Shown: positions 50,701 through 57,099 of the stretch, in pieces
How positions within the stretch are numbered: position 1 is the stretch's first letter
How the letters are laid out: each line of letters begins with the position of its first letter
DNA from: Proteles cristata cristata
Lineage: Eukaryota > Chordata > Mammalia > Carnivora > Hyaenidae
DNA: 64,000 nucleotides
Direction: 5' to 3'
Assembly: GCA_017311185.1 (NCBI GenBank)
Contig: JAESUZ010000334.1
Span: 769,501 to 833,500, forward strand
The notes under the pieces: model-generated
Databases searched by the model: none
Seen by the model: the letters and a program-made list of their open reading frames with translations, nothing else
What the model was told of the DNA's origin: nothing
Program-made: the position numbers and the translations under genes

Positions 50701-53700
50701 CAGCAGACCTTAGGACTCTTTTTCCTTTCTTTCTTTCTTTCTTTAATGCTTTATTTCTGAGAGAGAGAGAGAGAACCATTGTGAGCAGGGGAGGTTCAGA
50801 AAGAGAGGGAAATACAGGATCTGAAGCGGGCTCCAGGCTCTGAGCTGTCACAGAGCCCAGTGGCGGGGCTCGAACCCACGAGTGGGGAGATGATGACTTG
50901 AGCTGAAGTCCGACACCTAACGGACTGAGCCCCCCAGGCGCCCCTAGGAATCTTTTTAATTTTGAACAAAGCTGGTAGATGAGGTCCCCAGATAGGCTGG
51001 CTCCTCCGTCCTCATCTGCGGAGCTCGGGGTCTTGACGGGGTGCGTGCGGTCGGAGTTCTCAGCGCCCCGTCCCGTCTCTAAGCGTCTGCCAGTTGTTTG
51101 TTCTGAACAGTGTGTAACGTTAGCCGCTCACTCCGCTTCTCCCCTGCCTTCTGCTCCCCTTGGTGCAGACCGTGGGGGAACGAGTCCTCTATTTCGAGTT
51201 AACTCCTCTTGGTGCTCTGCGAACACACGTGCCTCCACACAATGGGATTTTCAGCCACTCAGCCGAGGCGCGTCAGGCCCGGGGCACACGGCAACATCCG
51301 CCCTGGTGTCCCCTGTGCTCTGTGCCCGCTCGTGTTTTTCAGACCGCCTTGCCGGGAACCGTGGCTCTCCCCCTCACAGCCCTGTCCGTCCTGCGCTGAG
51401 CATTCCTCTCTTCCCACCTGTAAAAGCCCACATCTGTCCTCCCAGCGGGACCCACACATTCGCGGGGTGGGCGGGGGGGCCGTCGCTGGTTACAGTGAAT
51501 TTTGTTTTTCCCTGAAATTCTCCGCCTCACTTATTGCTGACAGGCGGTGTGGGCCCGTGCCTTTTGTTCTTCTGTTACAGTAGACGGTTTGCAGGGGTCT
51601 GTCTGTGCTTCCGTCGTCTCTGGCTGGATCCATCCTCAGGGTGCTGTCGGCTCAGGGGTTGCTGGTTCGCAGCCACGTACCGTAAACCAACGTTCAAAGG
51701 GAGGGAAGTGGCGCTCGCTTTAATGTCGGAATCTCCACGCTCAGTGCCTGCCTGTGTCTGATCTTCTGCCACGGCTCGTTCTAGCACTCAGCTCGTCTCT
51801 CCACGTAGCCAGACAGAACAAGTTCTTACAAGCGCACATCGAGGGCACATTGAGAGGAAACCGGAATGTGCATACCCCATCATGGAGGAAATAAGGTCAT
51901 TCTTAAAAGAGTAGTAATTGCCCACAATTTACTTGAAAAGTCACTTTCTTCCCAAATGAGTGTTTCCCGTGTGCCGCCCTGTCTCCAAGGCTCCCGAGCT
52001 GCTCAGAAGGCACGAGAGGAAAGAAAAACACGGCACGAACAGGCTGAGGGACGAGCTCAGGCTAACGTCACCGCCATCCACGGGGAGCCCCCCGCCACTT
52101 CGCACAGGGGTTCCTGTTCAAAAACAAAAGGAAACCAGATCCTCGTGTCATTCAGCGTGCAACGTGGGAAGCCGGCCATGCAGAAGACCCACAGACAATT
52201 CCCTGCACAGAACTGTGCAAAGCAGCTTTGGTCCGACCCACTCCTGGAAACCAGAAATTCTCAGATTGGAATCCCGGCTTTCAGCCTCGGTCCCCGCGTG
52301 GCCCGGGGCCAGCCATTTAGCTTCTCACCTCCCTTCTCGCCATCTATAAAGGATAAATACTCACGTCTCGGGGATGTTGAAAGGATTAATTAGTTCGTCT
52401 GTAAAGCACTTTGAAGATGAAAAGTACTTTAAAAGTGCTTCTTAATAACATTATTGCTTAGAAAAGAGTGCCACTTTTATGCTCACCACTTCACGGCTCA
52501 AATTATATAAAGAAGACCTGTTTCGTACTTCCCCAGCAGTCATAAACCGGAGAGAAATCTCCCGTGGTGTGCACATCAAACGTTTCCTTCGGAATTTCAA
52601 AGAGGCATCGCTTTATCTTATGGGGCGTTTCGGAGGCTTGGTAATTAGGGATGAAGATCGTGTTTCAGGCAAAAGAAAACCCCGCACACAGTTCGGCCAT
52701 CTTTCAATTCAGTTAGGTTGTTCAGTATTAACTGTAAACGGGGGCCTTCATCTTTACTTGGGACAAGGAGGCTTGGAAAGGGAAGCGTGTTTACTTTTAT
52801 TCGAAGGGGGAGTAGAAGAGAGAACCGTGTTCTTTCCTTCTTTCTTCCTCTGCTCCCCGCACCCGTTTCTATCCGGACACGTGAGGTGCTGCTGCTTTGC
52901 TGTTTCTCCAAGCGTTAGAGCTACTGTTAAAACACACGGAAGGTTTTTGTCTTTAAGCCTAATTCAGTTTTTTCTCCTCCGAACCAAGTTGACAACAAGG
53001 GCCAGCGTGCGGATTTTTTTTTTTTTCTTAAATAGTTTATTGTCAGGTTGGTAGGATTTTCTAATAAAACATTACAGCGACGTGCAATGAAGTGTTTCGT
53101 GTGCAAAATACAGATGGAATGTCTTGATTGTGAAGCCGGGGCACAGTGGTGTTAATTATGCAGATGACAAAGATTTACAGGGCCCAGCACACCAGAACGG
53201 GGACCAGAGTATAGAGAGAGACCCTAGAAAAGTTTGGGAAACATGATCAAGAAGTGAAACAAGACTTACGTTTGGGGTAAAAGACGGCGGGAGGAGTAAT
53301 TCAAATAAGAAATTGGGAGGAAAAGTCCCCTGGAGAAATAGCAGTGAGTGAAGATTGAATCAGATAGAATTTACCCTCTTCACAACTGCTCTTATTTCCC
53401 TCTGGAGTCAGACCGGCTCATGGCTCCAGTGATTCGTGCCGGGGGCGGTGAGGGTGGTCCCGGGAGCTAAGAGCATGAAGGAAAAATTAGTATTCGCGTG
53501 GCCCTTGATCTGCGTTCCCTCCCCCAACGAGGTGACCGAAACGCTCTCCTGCCTTGTGCGAGCTTTAAATACAAAATGCCTTGGAAGCGATGCGCCGCTG
53601 ACCATGACCAGAAACTACAGGCTTCAGAAATAGTGCTCCTTGAATTTTGGCTTCAGAAATGTGATTTAGTAAGATAAAAAGCAACTACTGAAAATCTCTC

Positions 53701-56700
53701 TGTAGCCACCACTTAAAATACTAAGTGAGTGGGTGTTTGGGCAGCTGTTGTTTTTACTGTGCGTTTCCTGAGTGTGAGCGGTGCCCCTAACTCTTCCTGC
53801 AGTTGTGTTAAGTGAATGCCGTTTTCTGTCTTTACCACAAGTGTAAAAGATCCTCTTCGTGTGAGCAGTTCTAATTAAAACTTGATTCAAATGCCAAACC
53901 AAAGCATAATGCTAATTAACGTATCATTCTCTTAAACTTCCTGCAGTAAGACACTTGAAGATCGTTTGAAACTTGAAGCAAAAAATGGCACGTTGAGTGT
54001 GTCCGACACCACAGTTGGCAGCAAACAGTTGACGTTTACGTTAAAGAGGGTAAGTTTTTGAGTGTCATTTTTTTTTAAATTCAGGACATGAAAATAGGCT
54101 TCCTTCCAGGAGTGCTGTGTGCGTGTCTGACCTCAGAACTGCCCTCCCAGGCTCTTCCCCCGGAGGAAGCGTGTTCCCGCTCGAGCACCTTCTCCCACAG
54201 CCAGAGCCCCTCCTGCGTTCCCGGGGTCGGGGCCGGCACACAGCTTGGCCCAGGGCACCCGGGGGACAGGGTGGCAGTGTGGTGTCACTGGGCCACCTGA
54301 GGTGCTGTCTTATGAAGTGAAAGTCCTGATTGTCCAGGGCTTGCACAATTCGTGGTAAAATGAAAATAAGATGGCTCTGAAATTCATTTTATTATTGTTG
54401 TTGCCGAAAACAAAAGCACTACAAAATACCTAAAGTGTCCCCATGATTGAGTCAAGCAGAGGCTGTTTTTGGGGAATGCATCAATTAATGTTTCATTTAT
54501 GCCAGTTGTATCATTTGAGTAACCAGATGTTAACTATTCAGTCTCACTCTTACTTAGGGATATGCTATCAAATCTCATTTTTACTTAGGAATGATTAGGG
54601 GATGTTAACAGAAATCTCTTTCTAAACTAGGTGTGTGATATACTTAGGTAAAATCTCAAGTTTTGCCAAGATTTTCATATAGATACTTTTTTTAAAGTAA
54701 ACTCTACTCCCAGTGTGGGGCTCGACCTCACGACTCCGTGATCAAGAGTCACATGCTCTACCGACTGAGCCAGCCAGGCACCCCTCATAGATACTTTCTA
54801 ACCTGTGAATGAAATGGAAGGGGAAAGCTTATGCTTTCATATTATTTAAATTGTATGGTAGCTAAAGTTGGATTAGGTCCCAAATCCAGGGTTCGAACTT
54901 CCTGACCTGCAGTTCCTCATCCGGTCCTAGGCCAGGCCGCTGCTGTAAGCGGTGGGCTTGCATGCGTCCGAGCGCCCCCTTCGCTGGGCCGGCCTGCTGG
55001 CCGCAGTGGGAGCGCAGCCAGGGCAGGGGCAGGGCAGAGAAGGAAGGAAGACTCGGAGATGAGCTCCTTGGACCATTAATCCTAAGGGGCCGGTCACGCG
55101 GTGCGGCCGCCTTCCAGAACCGCCTTTCGGAGAGAGGCTGGTGACGGTCCCTTTCTGGAGGGGGCTCTGTCTGCGGGCGAGTGGTGCTGCTTACAGGCTC
55201 CTCAGGAGGCCGCCCCTGCCGGTGCGCTGCCAGAGAGGGGGGGACTCCCGGAGGAGTGCTCTCCCACCAGGCCCGAAGGGAAGCGCCTGGGACGTACACG
55301 TCCATGTTGAAGCTGCGAGAAGCACCTAACTTACGAGCCGCAGGACACCCTGTTTATCTTTATTAGGTTCATCATTTTCCAAAATTGTTTGGATAAGCAG
55401 CACTTCTGGGGATACTTTTTCACACGAAGAAACAAAGTACTAAACACCCAGGGTTATTTGGTGGGCGCGTATGCGGGTTCCCTCAGGCTTCCTGAGCTCA
55501 CCGTGAGCACGTGTGTCTCAGATACCCGCTCGGCGGGGGGTGCCAGGGACGCGCAGAGCAAGACACGCGTGGTCCTCGCCTCCATGACTTCCCGTCTGTG
55601 AAAGAAGCACCCCCAGCCCACCTCGTGACGGCAGCGCCAGGGGCGCCAGCGGGAAACAGAAGTGCCGTGGGAGCGTCCGCTGCGGAGGGCGAGCCACGGG
55701 CAGGGTGAGAGCCCTGAGGGGCCAGGCAGGGCTCCAGGCGCAGGGTGCCGCCGAGGCAGAGCTCTGGCCTGAGCAGGGAGGCGGTCGGACGGGCTCGACG
55801 GTCCCGATAAGGGCCTGTGTGTATGAAACGAGACGCAGGGAAGAATGAGGACAGAAGTATCCGGAAGTACGCCGGGCGCGGTGCCGGGGGGGCCTTGTGT
55901 GTGGGCCGTGGGTCACGCTCAGTCCCGAGTGGAACCATGGGAACCTGCTGGCACGTTTTAGCAGAAGACTGACCGGTTTTATTTCTGGAGACTGGCTGTG
56001 GCCGTTTCCCGGGGAGTGAGCGGGAGGCCGGGGCGCGGGAGGCCGGGGCGGGCCGCGGGACTCGTGCTCAGTGGGCGCCTGAGGACATAGTAGGAATCCG
56101 AGAGCCAGCTTCCCGGAGCAGGGACTCGACGGCTTCGGGCCGTCCGGATGGCTTCCTTCCCCACCACGCGCTCCCCCTCAGCCCCGATATGAGGCGGTGA
56201 GCCGTGCCGGCCGCAGGGGGACACAGAGGCTTCCGCGGGAGCAGAACACGGAGGGGTATTTTTGGAGCAGAGAGCGCCGTGGGCCGGTGTTGAGCCTCGC
56301 CGGTGCCTAAGGGCGGTGCTGTTCAGCTTTGGAGAATTAGGTCCCCGCGGTGCTGTTTCAGTTTACCTTTTGTGCAGCCCTACCAGCCGGGAACCGTTTC
56401 TGAGCTCTGCGTTCACAGCGGGTACTCTCGGGACCATCAAAAGTGACTGGAAAAGCACACGGCTCTGACCTCCTGCGGACTCTGCGATGAGGACGCGCTG
56501 CTGCGGGCGGGGGGCGGGGGCGCCTTCAGGGCTCTCACTGCTCAGCCTGAGAGCCCCCCTGCGCGCTGGCCCAGCCAGGGGCTCACAGGCCACTGTCCAC
56601 GGAGCCTTTGTCGGGGGTTAATAGTAGCAAACCCCCTGGCTTCCGAGGGGAGTTAGACTCTTTGGAAGCAGCCAGAAGCTCTCTGGAACCAGTTCTGGTG

Positions 56701-57099
56701 AACGATCCGGCATCATGGGCGGGTGGTGATGCACCTTCAGTACATGTAAGTCTGGTTTTCTGTGTTCAGGGCCATGTAAATACGTGTTTTGGCTTATGAA
56801 CAGGGCAGCTTTGTGGGAGCAGAGTCCGGGGCCAGACCGCATGCCCTGGGGCCCAGGGACAGCCTTCTCCCCGCAGCGGGGCCACGGCCGGAGGCGCCCC
56901 GGGTGGCGGGCTCCTGCTGGTTGCAGAAGGGGGTGTTGGGACCCTCTTTCCTTCTCTCTCACCGAACTTTCTCCTTTAGTCTGAACAGCAGAAGCAGCAG
57001 CAAGAGGCTGAGAAACTGCACCGGCAAGAAAGGAAGACACTGCGTCGCTCAGCCGGTCACCTGAGGTCAAGACCCCGACGAGGCCGGCCGTTTCACTGA
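5694..57099 (+). CDS. NOL10: NOL10, nucleolar protein 10 (C-terminal half, nine exons, 5'-partial)
   Basis: Joining exons 5694-5746, 32250-32376, 35079-35158, 35335-35433, 37514-37603, 44069-44242, 44504-44751, 53947-54049 and 56980-57099 gives 1094 coding bases: two bases of a split Gly codon, 363 codons and a stop. All junctions are AG/GT and all phases agree. The translation matches what I know of mammalian NOL10 almost residue for residue, including the NUC153 motif ([12 protein letters not shown]) and the basic end RGRPFH. NOL10 is the orthologue of yeast Enp2. It acts in the nucleolus as part of the SSU processome, in 18S rRNA processing and 40S assembly. Order seen: end of the WD40 propeller, linker, NUC153, acidic Ser/Asp/Glu tract, charged helices, basic tail. 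The family protein is about 688 residues, so roughly 325 N-terminal residues are coded outside the window. I see no frameshift or premature stop. Regulation cannot be judged because the promoter is absent. Confidence 0.97.
7869..8074 (+). mobile_element. CAN-SINE
   Basis: The head is ggggcgcctggggggctcag, followed by tRNA-like region, CT-rich segment and aaataaactt tail. Confidence 0.92.
8400..8596 (-). mobile_element. Carnivore L1 3'-end remnant
   Basis: The sequence gtagtgattcagcagttttacacg ... cagtccccttcacctgtttcacccatc is the reverse complement of a 3' segment common in carnivore L1 copies. No ORF2 is present. Confidence 0.6.
10440..10640 (-). mobile_element. CAN-SINE
   Basis: Reverse copy from tttttaatgtttatttctta to the head ctgagctacccgggtgcccc, with the cat-type body (gctgtcagcacagagcccga). 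Confidence 0.92.
11490..11660 (+). repeat. Old interspersed repeat (L2-like)
   Basis: The pattern tattgagcatgtgcttggaa ... ctgccctgcctttgtgagttcac resembles a widespread mammalian repeat (attgagcacctactatgtgcc...). The exact family is not resolved. Confidence 0.4.
11752..11901 (-). mobile_element. CAN-SINE, truncated at its 5' head
   Basis: Reverse copy with a (GA)13-like microsatellite at about 11766-11791. The head is missing: sequence stops at gacctgagctga without the usual cgcttaaccgactgagcc part. Confidence 0.88.
12680..12990 (+). repeat. L2 fragment
   Basis: The stretch acactctcctgcttaaaacctttcaacggcttattgc and surrounding sequence match the L2 3' region (ctgcttaaaaccctccagtggcttcc). 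Confidence 0.6.
13620..13814. mobile_element. Non-autonomous hAT DNA transposon
   Basis: The ends are imperfect inverted repeats (caggggcttagcaaact at the left, aagtttgttgacccctg at the right). They are flanked by imperfect 8-bp target duplications, ctctagac (13612-13619) and ctttaggc (13815-13822). The interior resembles a common hAT/Charlie-group MER element; subfamily not asserted. Confidence 0.75.
13935..14030 (+). repeat. L2 3' tail
   Basis: The stretch cctagcacctaaagcagtgcctgttacacggtaggcatcc followed by tgttgaaaaattaataaa matches the L2 end. Confidence 0.65.
15085..15205 (-). repeat. MIR-like fragment
   Basis: The stretch tagtccaactccttaatttatctc ... gctgaggagtcaagtcatttgttcaaggtcaaatg is the antisense form of the MIR core. 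Confidence 0.5.
15249..15470 (-). mobile_element. CAN-SINE
   Basis: Complete reverse copy, T-rich start to caggcgcccc. The head and GA-rich region are well preserved. Confidence 0.94.
15493..15610 (+). repeat. MIR fragment
   Basis: ctgaataccagctttgtcactt ... gttgtgaccttgaggaagttacttaccctg resembles the MIR core. Confidence 0.75.
16051..16246 (+). mobile_element. CAN-SINE
   Basis: Head ggggcgcctggatggcttag, body with tgatagcgcagagcctgcttc, tail aaaataaacaaacatt. Confidence 0.92.
18967..19194 (+). mobile_element. CAN-SINE with intact target duplication
   Basis: The element lies between two identical 14-bp copies of aaatagaaggcaag (18951-18964 and 19195-19208). The head is diverged (ggggcccgtgggcagctcag). 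The internal CT-rich part contains a short duplication of ccccctctgcct. Confidence 0.93.
19868..19887. repeat. (ATTC)n microsatellite
   Basis: About five tandem attc units. Confidence 0.85.
19895..20150 (-). mobile_element. L1M 3'-end fragment
   Basis: The stretch gttcccacatactcaatacac ... tcaacatcctgtcgcagaatggtacacttg ... gggttcactcttggtattg is the antisense of an old L1 3' segment. Confidence 0.7.
20909..21135. mobile_element. Old hAT-group MER element
   Basis: Begins cagcgctgttcaatagaacattctgcgatgatggaaatgttct and continues with tagcccctagccgcgtgtg and catttgaaatgtgcttagtg, a pattern of a widespread Charlie-group MER element. The right end is degraded. Confidence 0.65.
23745..24850 (-). 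mobile_element. L1M fragment, split by a SINE
   Basis: Antisense old L1 sequence (ttcactgagcagagtgttttc, gtttccacagtggctgcacca, ttattgttgagttgtaagac), with many stops. A CAN-SINE inserted at 24590-24797 interrupts the L1 between gatcctttgcc and its continuation at 24798. No functional ORF remains. Confidence 0.85.
24590..24797 (-). mobile_element. CAN-SINE nested in L1M
   Basis: Reverse copy from the T-run to cagacgcccc. It is flanked by a likely duplication of ctttgcc on both sides, so it is younger than the surrounding L1. Confidence 0.92.
26661..26860 (-). mobile_element. CAN-SINE
   Basis: Reverse copy ending tgactgagccacccaagccccc, with the body gctgtcagcatggagcccga. Confidence 0.92.
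27318..28075 (+). mobile_element. L1 3' end (ORF2 terminus and 3' UTR remnant)
   Basis: Sense-oriented: gagatactacctcacacctgtcacaatggc, tgctggcgaggatgtggagaa and acaatggaatattactcagcc are L1 ORF2-end hallmarks. It continues into a 3' UTR with an A-rich end. It is 5'-truncated and carries stops, so it is not active. Confidence 0.9.
29617..29828 (-). mobile_element. CAN-SINE
   Basis: Reverse copy, T-run to ccacccaggccccccc, cat-type body. Confidence 0.93.
30030..30390. promoter_or_regulatory. Small CpG-dense patch inside the long intron
   Basis: By hand I count about 29 CpG in some 320 bases of roughly 60% GC, an observed/expected ratio near 1. The surrounding several kilobases are AT-rich and CpG-poor. 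It contains a YY1-like AAATGGCGGA at 30102-30111. It may be an intragenic CpG island or internal promoter; function is not shown by the sequence alone. Confidence 0.4.
31303..31524 (-). mobile_element. CAN-SINE with target duplication
   Basis: Reverse copy flanked by tagaggattttaattttt (31286-31302 region and 31525-31541). Well-preserved head caggcgcccc. Confidence 0.95.
31628..31822 (+). mobile_element. Older CAN-SINE subtype with target duplication
   Basis: Head ggggcaccggggtgtcccag, a body with ctctgagtgtggggcctgctt instead of the cat-type body, and a tail aaataaataaa. Flanked by gaaaagaaggtgattc at 31610-31625 and 31823-31838. Confidence 0.93.
32250..32376 (+). CDS. NOL10: NOL10 exon B (propeller-to-linker region)
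   Basis: The acceptor is cttgatag and the donor gtaaga. The exon enters in phase 0 and leaves in phase 1 (42 codons plus one base). It reads [20 protein letters not shown] and continues through acidic residues and YDDYKF to VTKKDLENL. This segment leaves the WD40 propeller and contains a conserved charged stretch. The match to mammalian NOL10 appears exact. Confidence 0.96.
32816..33046 (-). mobile_element. CAN-SINE with target duplication
   Basis: Reverse copy flanked by taatagttacttta at 32802-32815 and 33047-33060. The head side carries an extra C-rich stretch (cgcacccccacccccg). Confidence 0.95.
33120..33300 (-). repeat. MIR fragment
   Basis: The stretch ccattttgtagacaaggaaactgaggcccaagaaggtgaaactaacttgcc is the antisense MIR core. 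Confidence 0.75.
33620..33793 (-). mobile_element. Old CAN-SINE subtype
   Basis: Reverse copy with body actcagtgtagagcctgatgt and head ttaaccaactgagccaccgaggagtccc; more diverged than the cat-type copies. Confidence 0.85.
34083..34156. repeat. 37-bp tandem duplication
   Basis: The segment tgcctgtttagtctcttttt with its flanks occurs at 34088 and again at 34125, the two copies nearly identical. Confidence 0.85.
34329..34400 (+). repeat. MIR fragment
   Basis: cttggctttctcatctgtaaaaagaataatgg with an upstream gtgacttggtcagtgtgttaaccctg resembles the MIR 3' half. Confidence 0.6.
34538..34562. repeat. (ATTT)n microsatellite
   Basis: Five to six tandem attt units. Confidence 0.85.
34849..35052 (+). 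mobile_element. CAN-SINE abutting a NOL10 splice acceptor
   Basis: Head ggggcgcctgggtggctcag, body with a duplicated gcctggagcctggagcctg, and a long pure A tail. Flanked by identical aagatttcataa at 34831-34842 and 35053-35064. The element ends 26 bases before exon C. Confidence 0.96.
35079..35158 (+). CDS. NOL10: NOL10 exon C
   Basis: The exon enters in phase 1 (GG completes the split Gly) and encodes 26 further residues, beginning [16 protein letters not shown] and ending RLYHK. The acceptor is ctctttccag and the donor gtaaat. A CAN-SINE ends only 26 bp upstream, so the polypyrimidine tract is short and the branch point must lie in the SINE's downstream target duplication or beside it. The next intron is only 176 bp. 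Confidence 0.95.
35159..35334 (+). other. NOL10 short intron between exons C and D
   Basis: This is a 176-bp phase-0 intron without repeats. It carries a run of eight or more T and ttttccactttg upstream of the acceptor. Confidence 0.85.
35335..35433 (+). CDS. NOL10: NOL10 exon D
   Basis: The exon has 33 whole codons (phase 0 to 0), running [20 protein letters not shown] and then a basic, helix-prone stretch ending QRVQLK. The acceptor follows a run of T (tttgaaaag) and the donor is gtagat, moderately strong. The sequence is rich in Lys, Arg, Glu and Gln, like the linker helices after the propeller in the NOL10/Enp2 family. Confidence 0.95.
35930..36214 (+). other. GC-rich patch ending in a strong donor-like site
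   Basis: A GC-rich block of nearly 300 bases, open in one + frame, ends tgcaggtaagt, a near-perfect 5' splice consensus at 36206-36214. The best upstream AG lacks a good pyrimidine tract. It could be a cryptic or lineage-specific exon, or chance. Confidence 0.2.
36510..37440 (-). mobile_element. Possible solo LTR / ERV remnant
   Basis: On the minus strand the block contains an attataaaataaag motif (TATA-like and AATAAA-like together) at about 36600-36613. This is followed by a short region ending in ctctcgggtctctct, a layout resembling the R/U5 part of a gammaretrovirus-type LTR. I see no gag/pol/env coding and could not locate clean TG...CA ends, so the call is tentative. Confidence 0.35.
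37514..37603 (+). CDS. NOL10: NOL10 exon E
   Basis: The exon has 30 whole codons, [20 protein letters not shown] and then [10 protein letters not shown]. The acceptor is ctgctgctag and the donor a strong gtaaga. It continues the charged helical linker leading to the NUC153 motif in the next exon. A potential LTR-like block and a minisatellite lie in the flanking introns, but the exon itself is intact. Confidence 0.95.
37735..38075 (+). repeat. LINE-like remnant (HAL1/L1M type)
   Basis: The stretch gaagtttggaaaatagaaaagaacg ... cttctgtaattccacccaaag resembles a recurrent old LINE segment. Family assignment uncertain. Confidence 0.4.
38110..38129. repeat. Perfect 7-bp inverted repeat
   Basis: caggagc, six-base loop acgcac, gctcctg. 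Confidence 0.8.
38785..38970 (-). mobile_element. Degraded CAN-SINE
   Basis: A GA-rich start (tgttttgagagaaagggagagagcacgag) and gggcagagagagtcagcacag remain. The head is barely recognisable (gtgccacccg). Confidence 0.5.
39748..40704. repeat. 30-bp GC-rich minisatellite (VNTR), about 34 units
   Basis: Units start caggccacgcgctgtcccac and continue agcacgcctc. Variants of 23-31 bases (ending agcacttc, agcacgctc, agcacgccctc) fill the left two thirds. From about 40370 the array is nearly perfect 30-mers. Each typical unit holds the perfect hairpin GCTGT-CCC-ACAGC. The unit has no stop triplet in any of the six frames and is a multiple of three, which creates open frames of up to about 400 codons on both strands. 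These are artefacts. The array lies in the NOL10 intron between exons E and F. Confidence 0.97.
41014..41077 (+). repeat. 64-nt pure pyrimidine tract
   Basis: An uninterrupted run of C and T (units of tcctcc, ccctcccc and cttctcctc). Such runs can adopt triplex DNA. It sits about 300 bp after the minisatellite. Confidence 0.85.
42411..42629 (-). mobile_element. CAN-SINE with target duplication
   Basis: Reverse copy flanked by agggttgtgtcttttt at 42395-42410 and 42630-42645. Long T-run, well-preserved head. Confidence 0.95.
44069..44242 (+). CDS. NOL10: NOL10 exon F (NUC153 motif)
   Basis: The exon has 58 whole codons starting [20 protein letters not shown] and ending EQQELHEK. The first 30 or so residues are the NUC153 motif (D-R-F ... 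F-E-N-P-D-F ... V-D ... S-E-E-F), shared by Enp2, Esf1 and other ribosome-biogenesis proteins. A basic segment [10 protein letters not shown] follows. The acceptor is ttttctcctag. The donor is weak: AAA followed by gtaacg, lacking G at -1 and G at +5. If the 261-bp intron is retained, ten intron-coded residues ([10 protein letters not shown]) are added before a TGA at 44273-44275. Confidence 0.96.
44243..44503 (+). other. NOL10 short intron between exons F and G
   Basis: This is a 261-bp phase-0 intron with a weak donor (gtaacg) and a good acceptor. An in-frame TGA occurs at 44273-44275 if it is retained. Confidence 0.85.
44504..44751 (+). CDS. NOL10: NOL10 exon G (acidic tract and charged coiled-coil-like region)
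   Basis: The exon has 82 codons plus two bases and exits in phase 2 through gtgagt. It begins with five Glu and a Ser/Asp/Glu run ([15 protein letters not shown]), which looks like a casein-kinase-2 type substrate stretch. A Lys/Arg/Glu-rich helical region follows, then [16 protein letters not shown]. The acceptor is tttttattttcag. Compared with the human protein as I remember it, a few basic/polar substitutions are present (for example [14 protein letters not shown]). Confidence 0.96.
44951..45002. repeat. 31-bp imperfect duplication
   Basis: ggcccctccgggtgctggcc recurs as ggcccctccgggtcctggcc 31 bases on. Confidence 0.7.
46008..46204 (+). mobile_element. CAN-SINE with target duplication
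   Basis: Head diverged (gctcctggggggctcag) with a small internal deletion in the tRNA part. A-rich tail. Flanked by aaagaatctag at 45997-46007 and 46205-46215. Confidence 0.94.
46255..46930 (-). mobile_element. L1M fragment
   Basis: Antisense: catttcatataaatgggaccctgcaa, ttactgccaaataatattccgcc, gggaataatgctgttatgaacg and cacattcccaccggc are old L1 hallmarks. No coding capacity. Confidence 0.8.
47406..47428. repeat. Poly-T run
   Basis: 23 consecutive T, followed by ag, so it mimics a splice acceptor. No downstream exon is recognised. Confidence 0.9.
50724..50944 (-). mobile_element. CAN-SINE with target duplication
   Basis: Reverse copy. Its tail has become a (TTTC)n microsatellite. Flanks taggactcttttt (50711-50723) and taggaatcttttt (50945-50957) differ by one base. 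Confidence 0.94.
52263..52425 (+). repeat. MIR copy
   Basis: ggaatcccggctttcagcc ... ggccagccatttagcttctcacc ... catctataaaggataaatactc ... aaaggattaatt resembles near full-length MIR. Confidence 0.75.
53021..53056 (-). mobile_element. Short L1 3'-end remnant
   Basis: aaatagtttattgtcaggttggtagg resembles the antisense 3' UTR of felid L1 (tagtttattgtcaaattgg). Only about 35 bases. Confidence 0.45.
53947..54049 (+). CDS. NOL10: NOL10 exon H
   Basis: The first base completes the Asn codon begun in the previous exon (AA then T). Then come 34 codons, [20 protein letters not shown] followed by [14 protein letters not shown]. The acceptor is aacttcctgcag and the donor a strong gtaagt. It is isolated, 9.2 kb from the previous exon and 2.9 kb from the next. 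Confidence 0.95.
54690..54784 (-). mobile_element. Short old tRNA-SINE
   Basis: The stretch cccagtgtggggctcgacctcacgac ... gatcaagagtcacatgctctaccgactgagccagccaggcacccc is an old CAN-SINE head. It is flanked by near-identical atagatacttt. Confidence 0.85.
56011..56059 (+). other. G-quadruplex-type motif
   Basis: Eight runs of three or four G separated by 1-7 bases, including a repeated gggaggccggggcg. The runs satisfy the G3+N1-7 rule. The G-rich strand is the NOL10 sense strand, so the transcript could also fold. Confidence 0.6.
56980..57099 (+). CDS. NOL10: NOL10 terminal coding exon I
   Basis: The exon enters in phase 0 after a long pyrimidine tract (tttctcctttag) and encodes 39 residues plus TGA at 57097-57099. 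It starts [19 protein letters not shown] and ends in a basic tail, [13 protein letters not shown], typical of nucleolar proteins. The tail seems more Arg/Pro-rich than the human version I remember (Lys/His replaced by Arg/Pro). That fits the GC- and CpG-rich setting, but I infer this from memory of the human protein. Confidence 0.95.
   Translation, partial: SEQQKQQQEAEKLHRQERKTLRRSAGHLRSRPRRGRPFH

Larger units (their letters stand above)
44752..53946 (+). other. NOL10 intron between exons G and H
   Basis: The phase-2 intron contains two CAN-SINEs, an antisense L1M fragment, MIR copies and a 23-nt poly-T (47406-47428). 47430-50200 and 50960-52260 are mostly unclassified GC-rich unique sequence, and I recognise no exon. 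A 191-codon open frame at 52479-53054 has no family resemblance I know. Confidence 0.75.
54050..56979 (+). other. NOL10 last intron, CpG-rich
   Basis: The phase-0 intron begins AT-rich with a short old SINE, then from about 54950 becomes GC- and CpG-rich up to the last exon. It contains a G-quadruplex-type run at 56011-56059. No additional exon is recognised. Confidence 0.75.

Noticed and set aside
51866..52393. 175-codon open frame
   Set aside because: Its 3' third is translated MIR repeat. No recognisable protein.
52479..53054. 191-codon open frame on the + strand
   Set aside because: No family resemblance, no splice context fitting NOL10, and its right end runs into an L1 remnant. Probably chance in GC-rich DNA.
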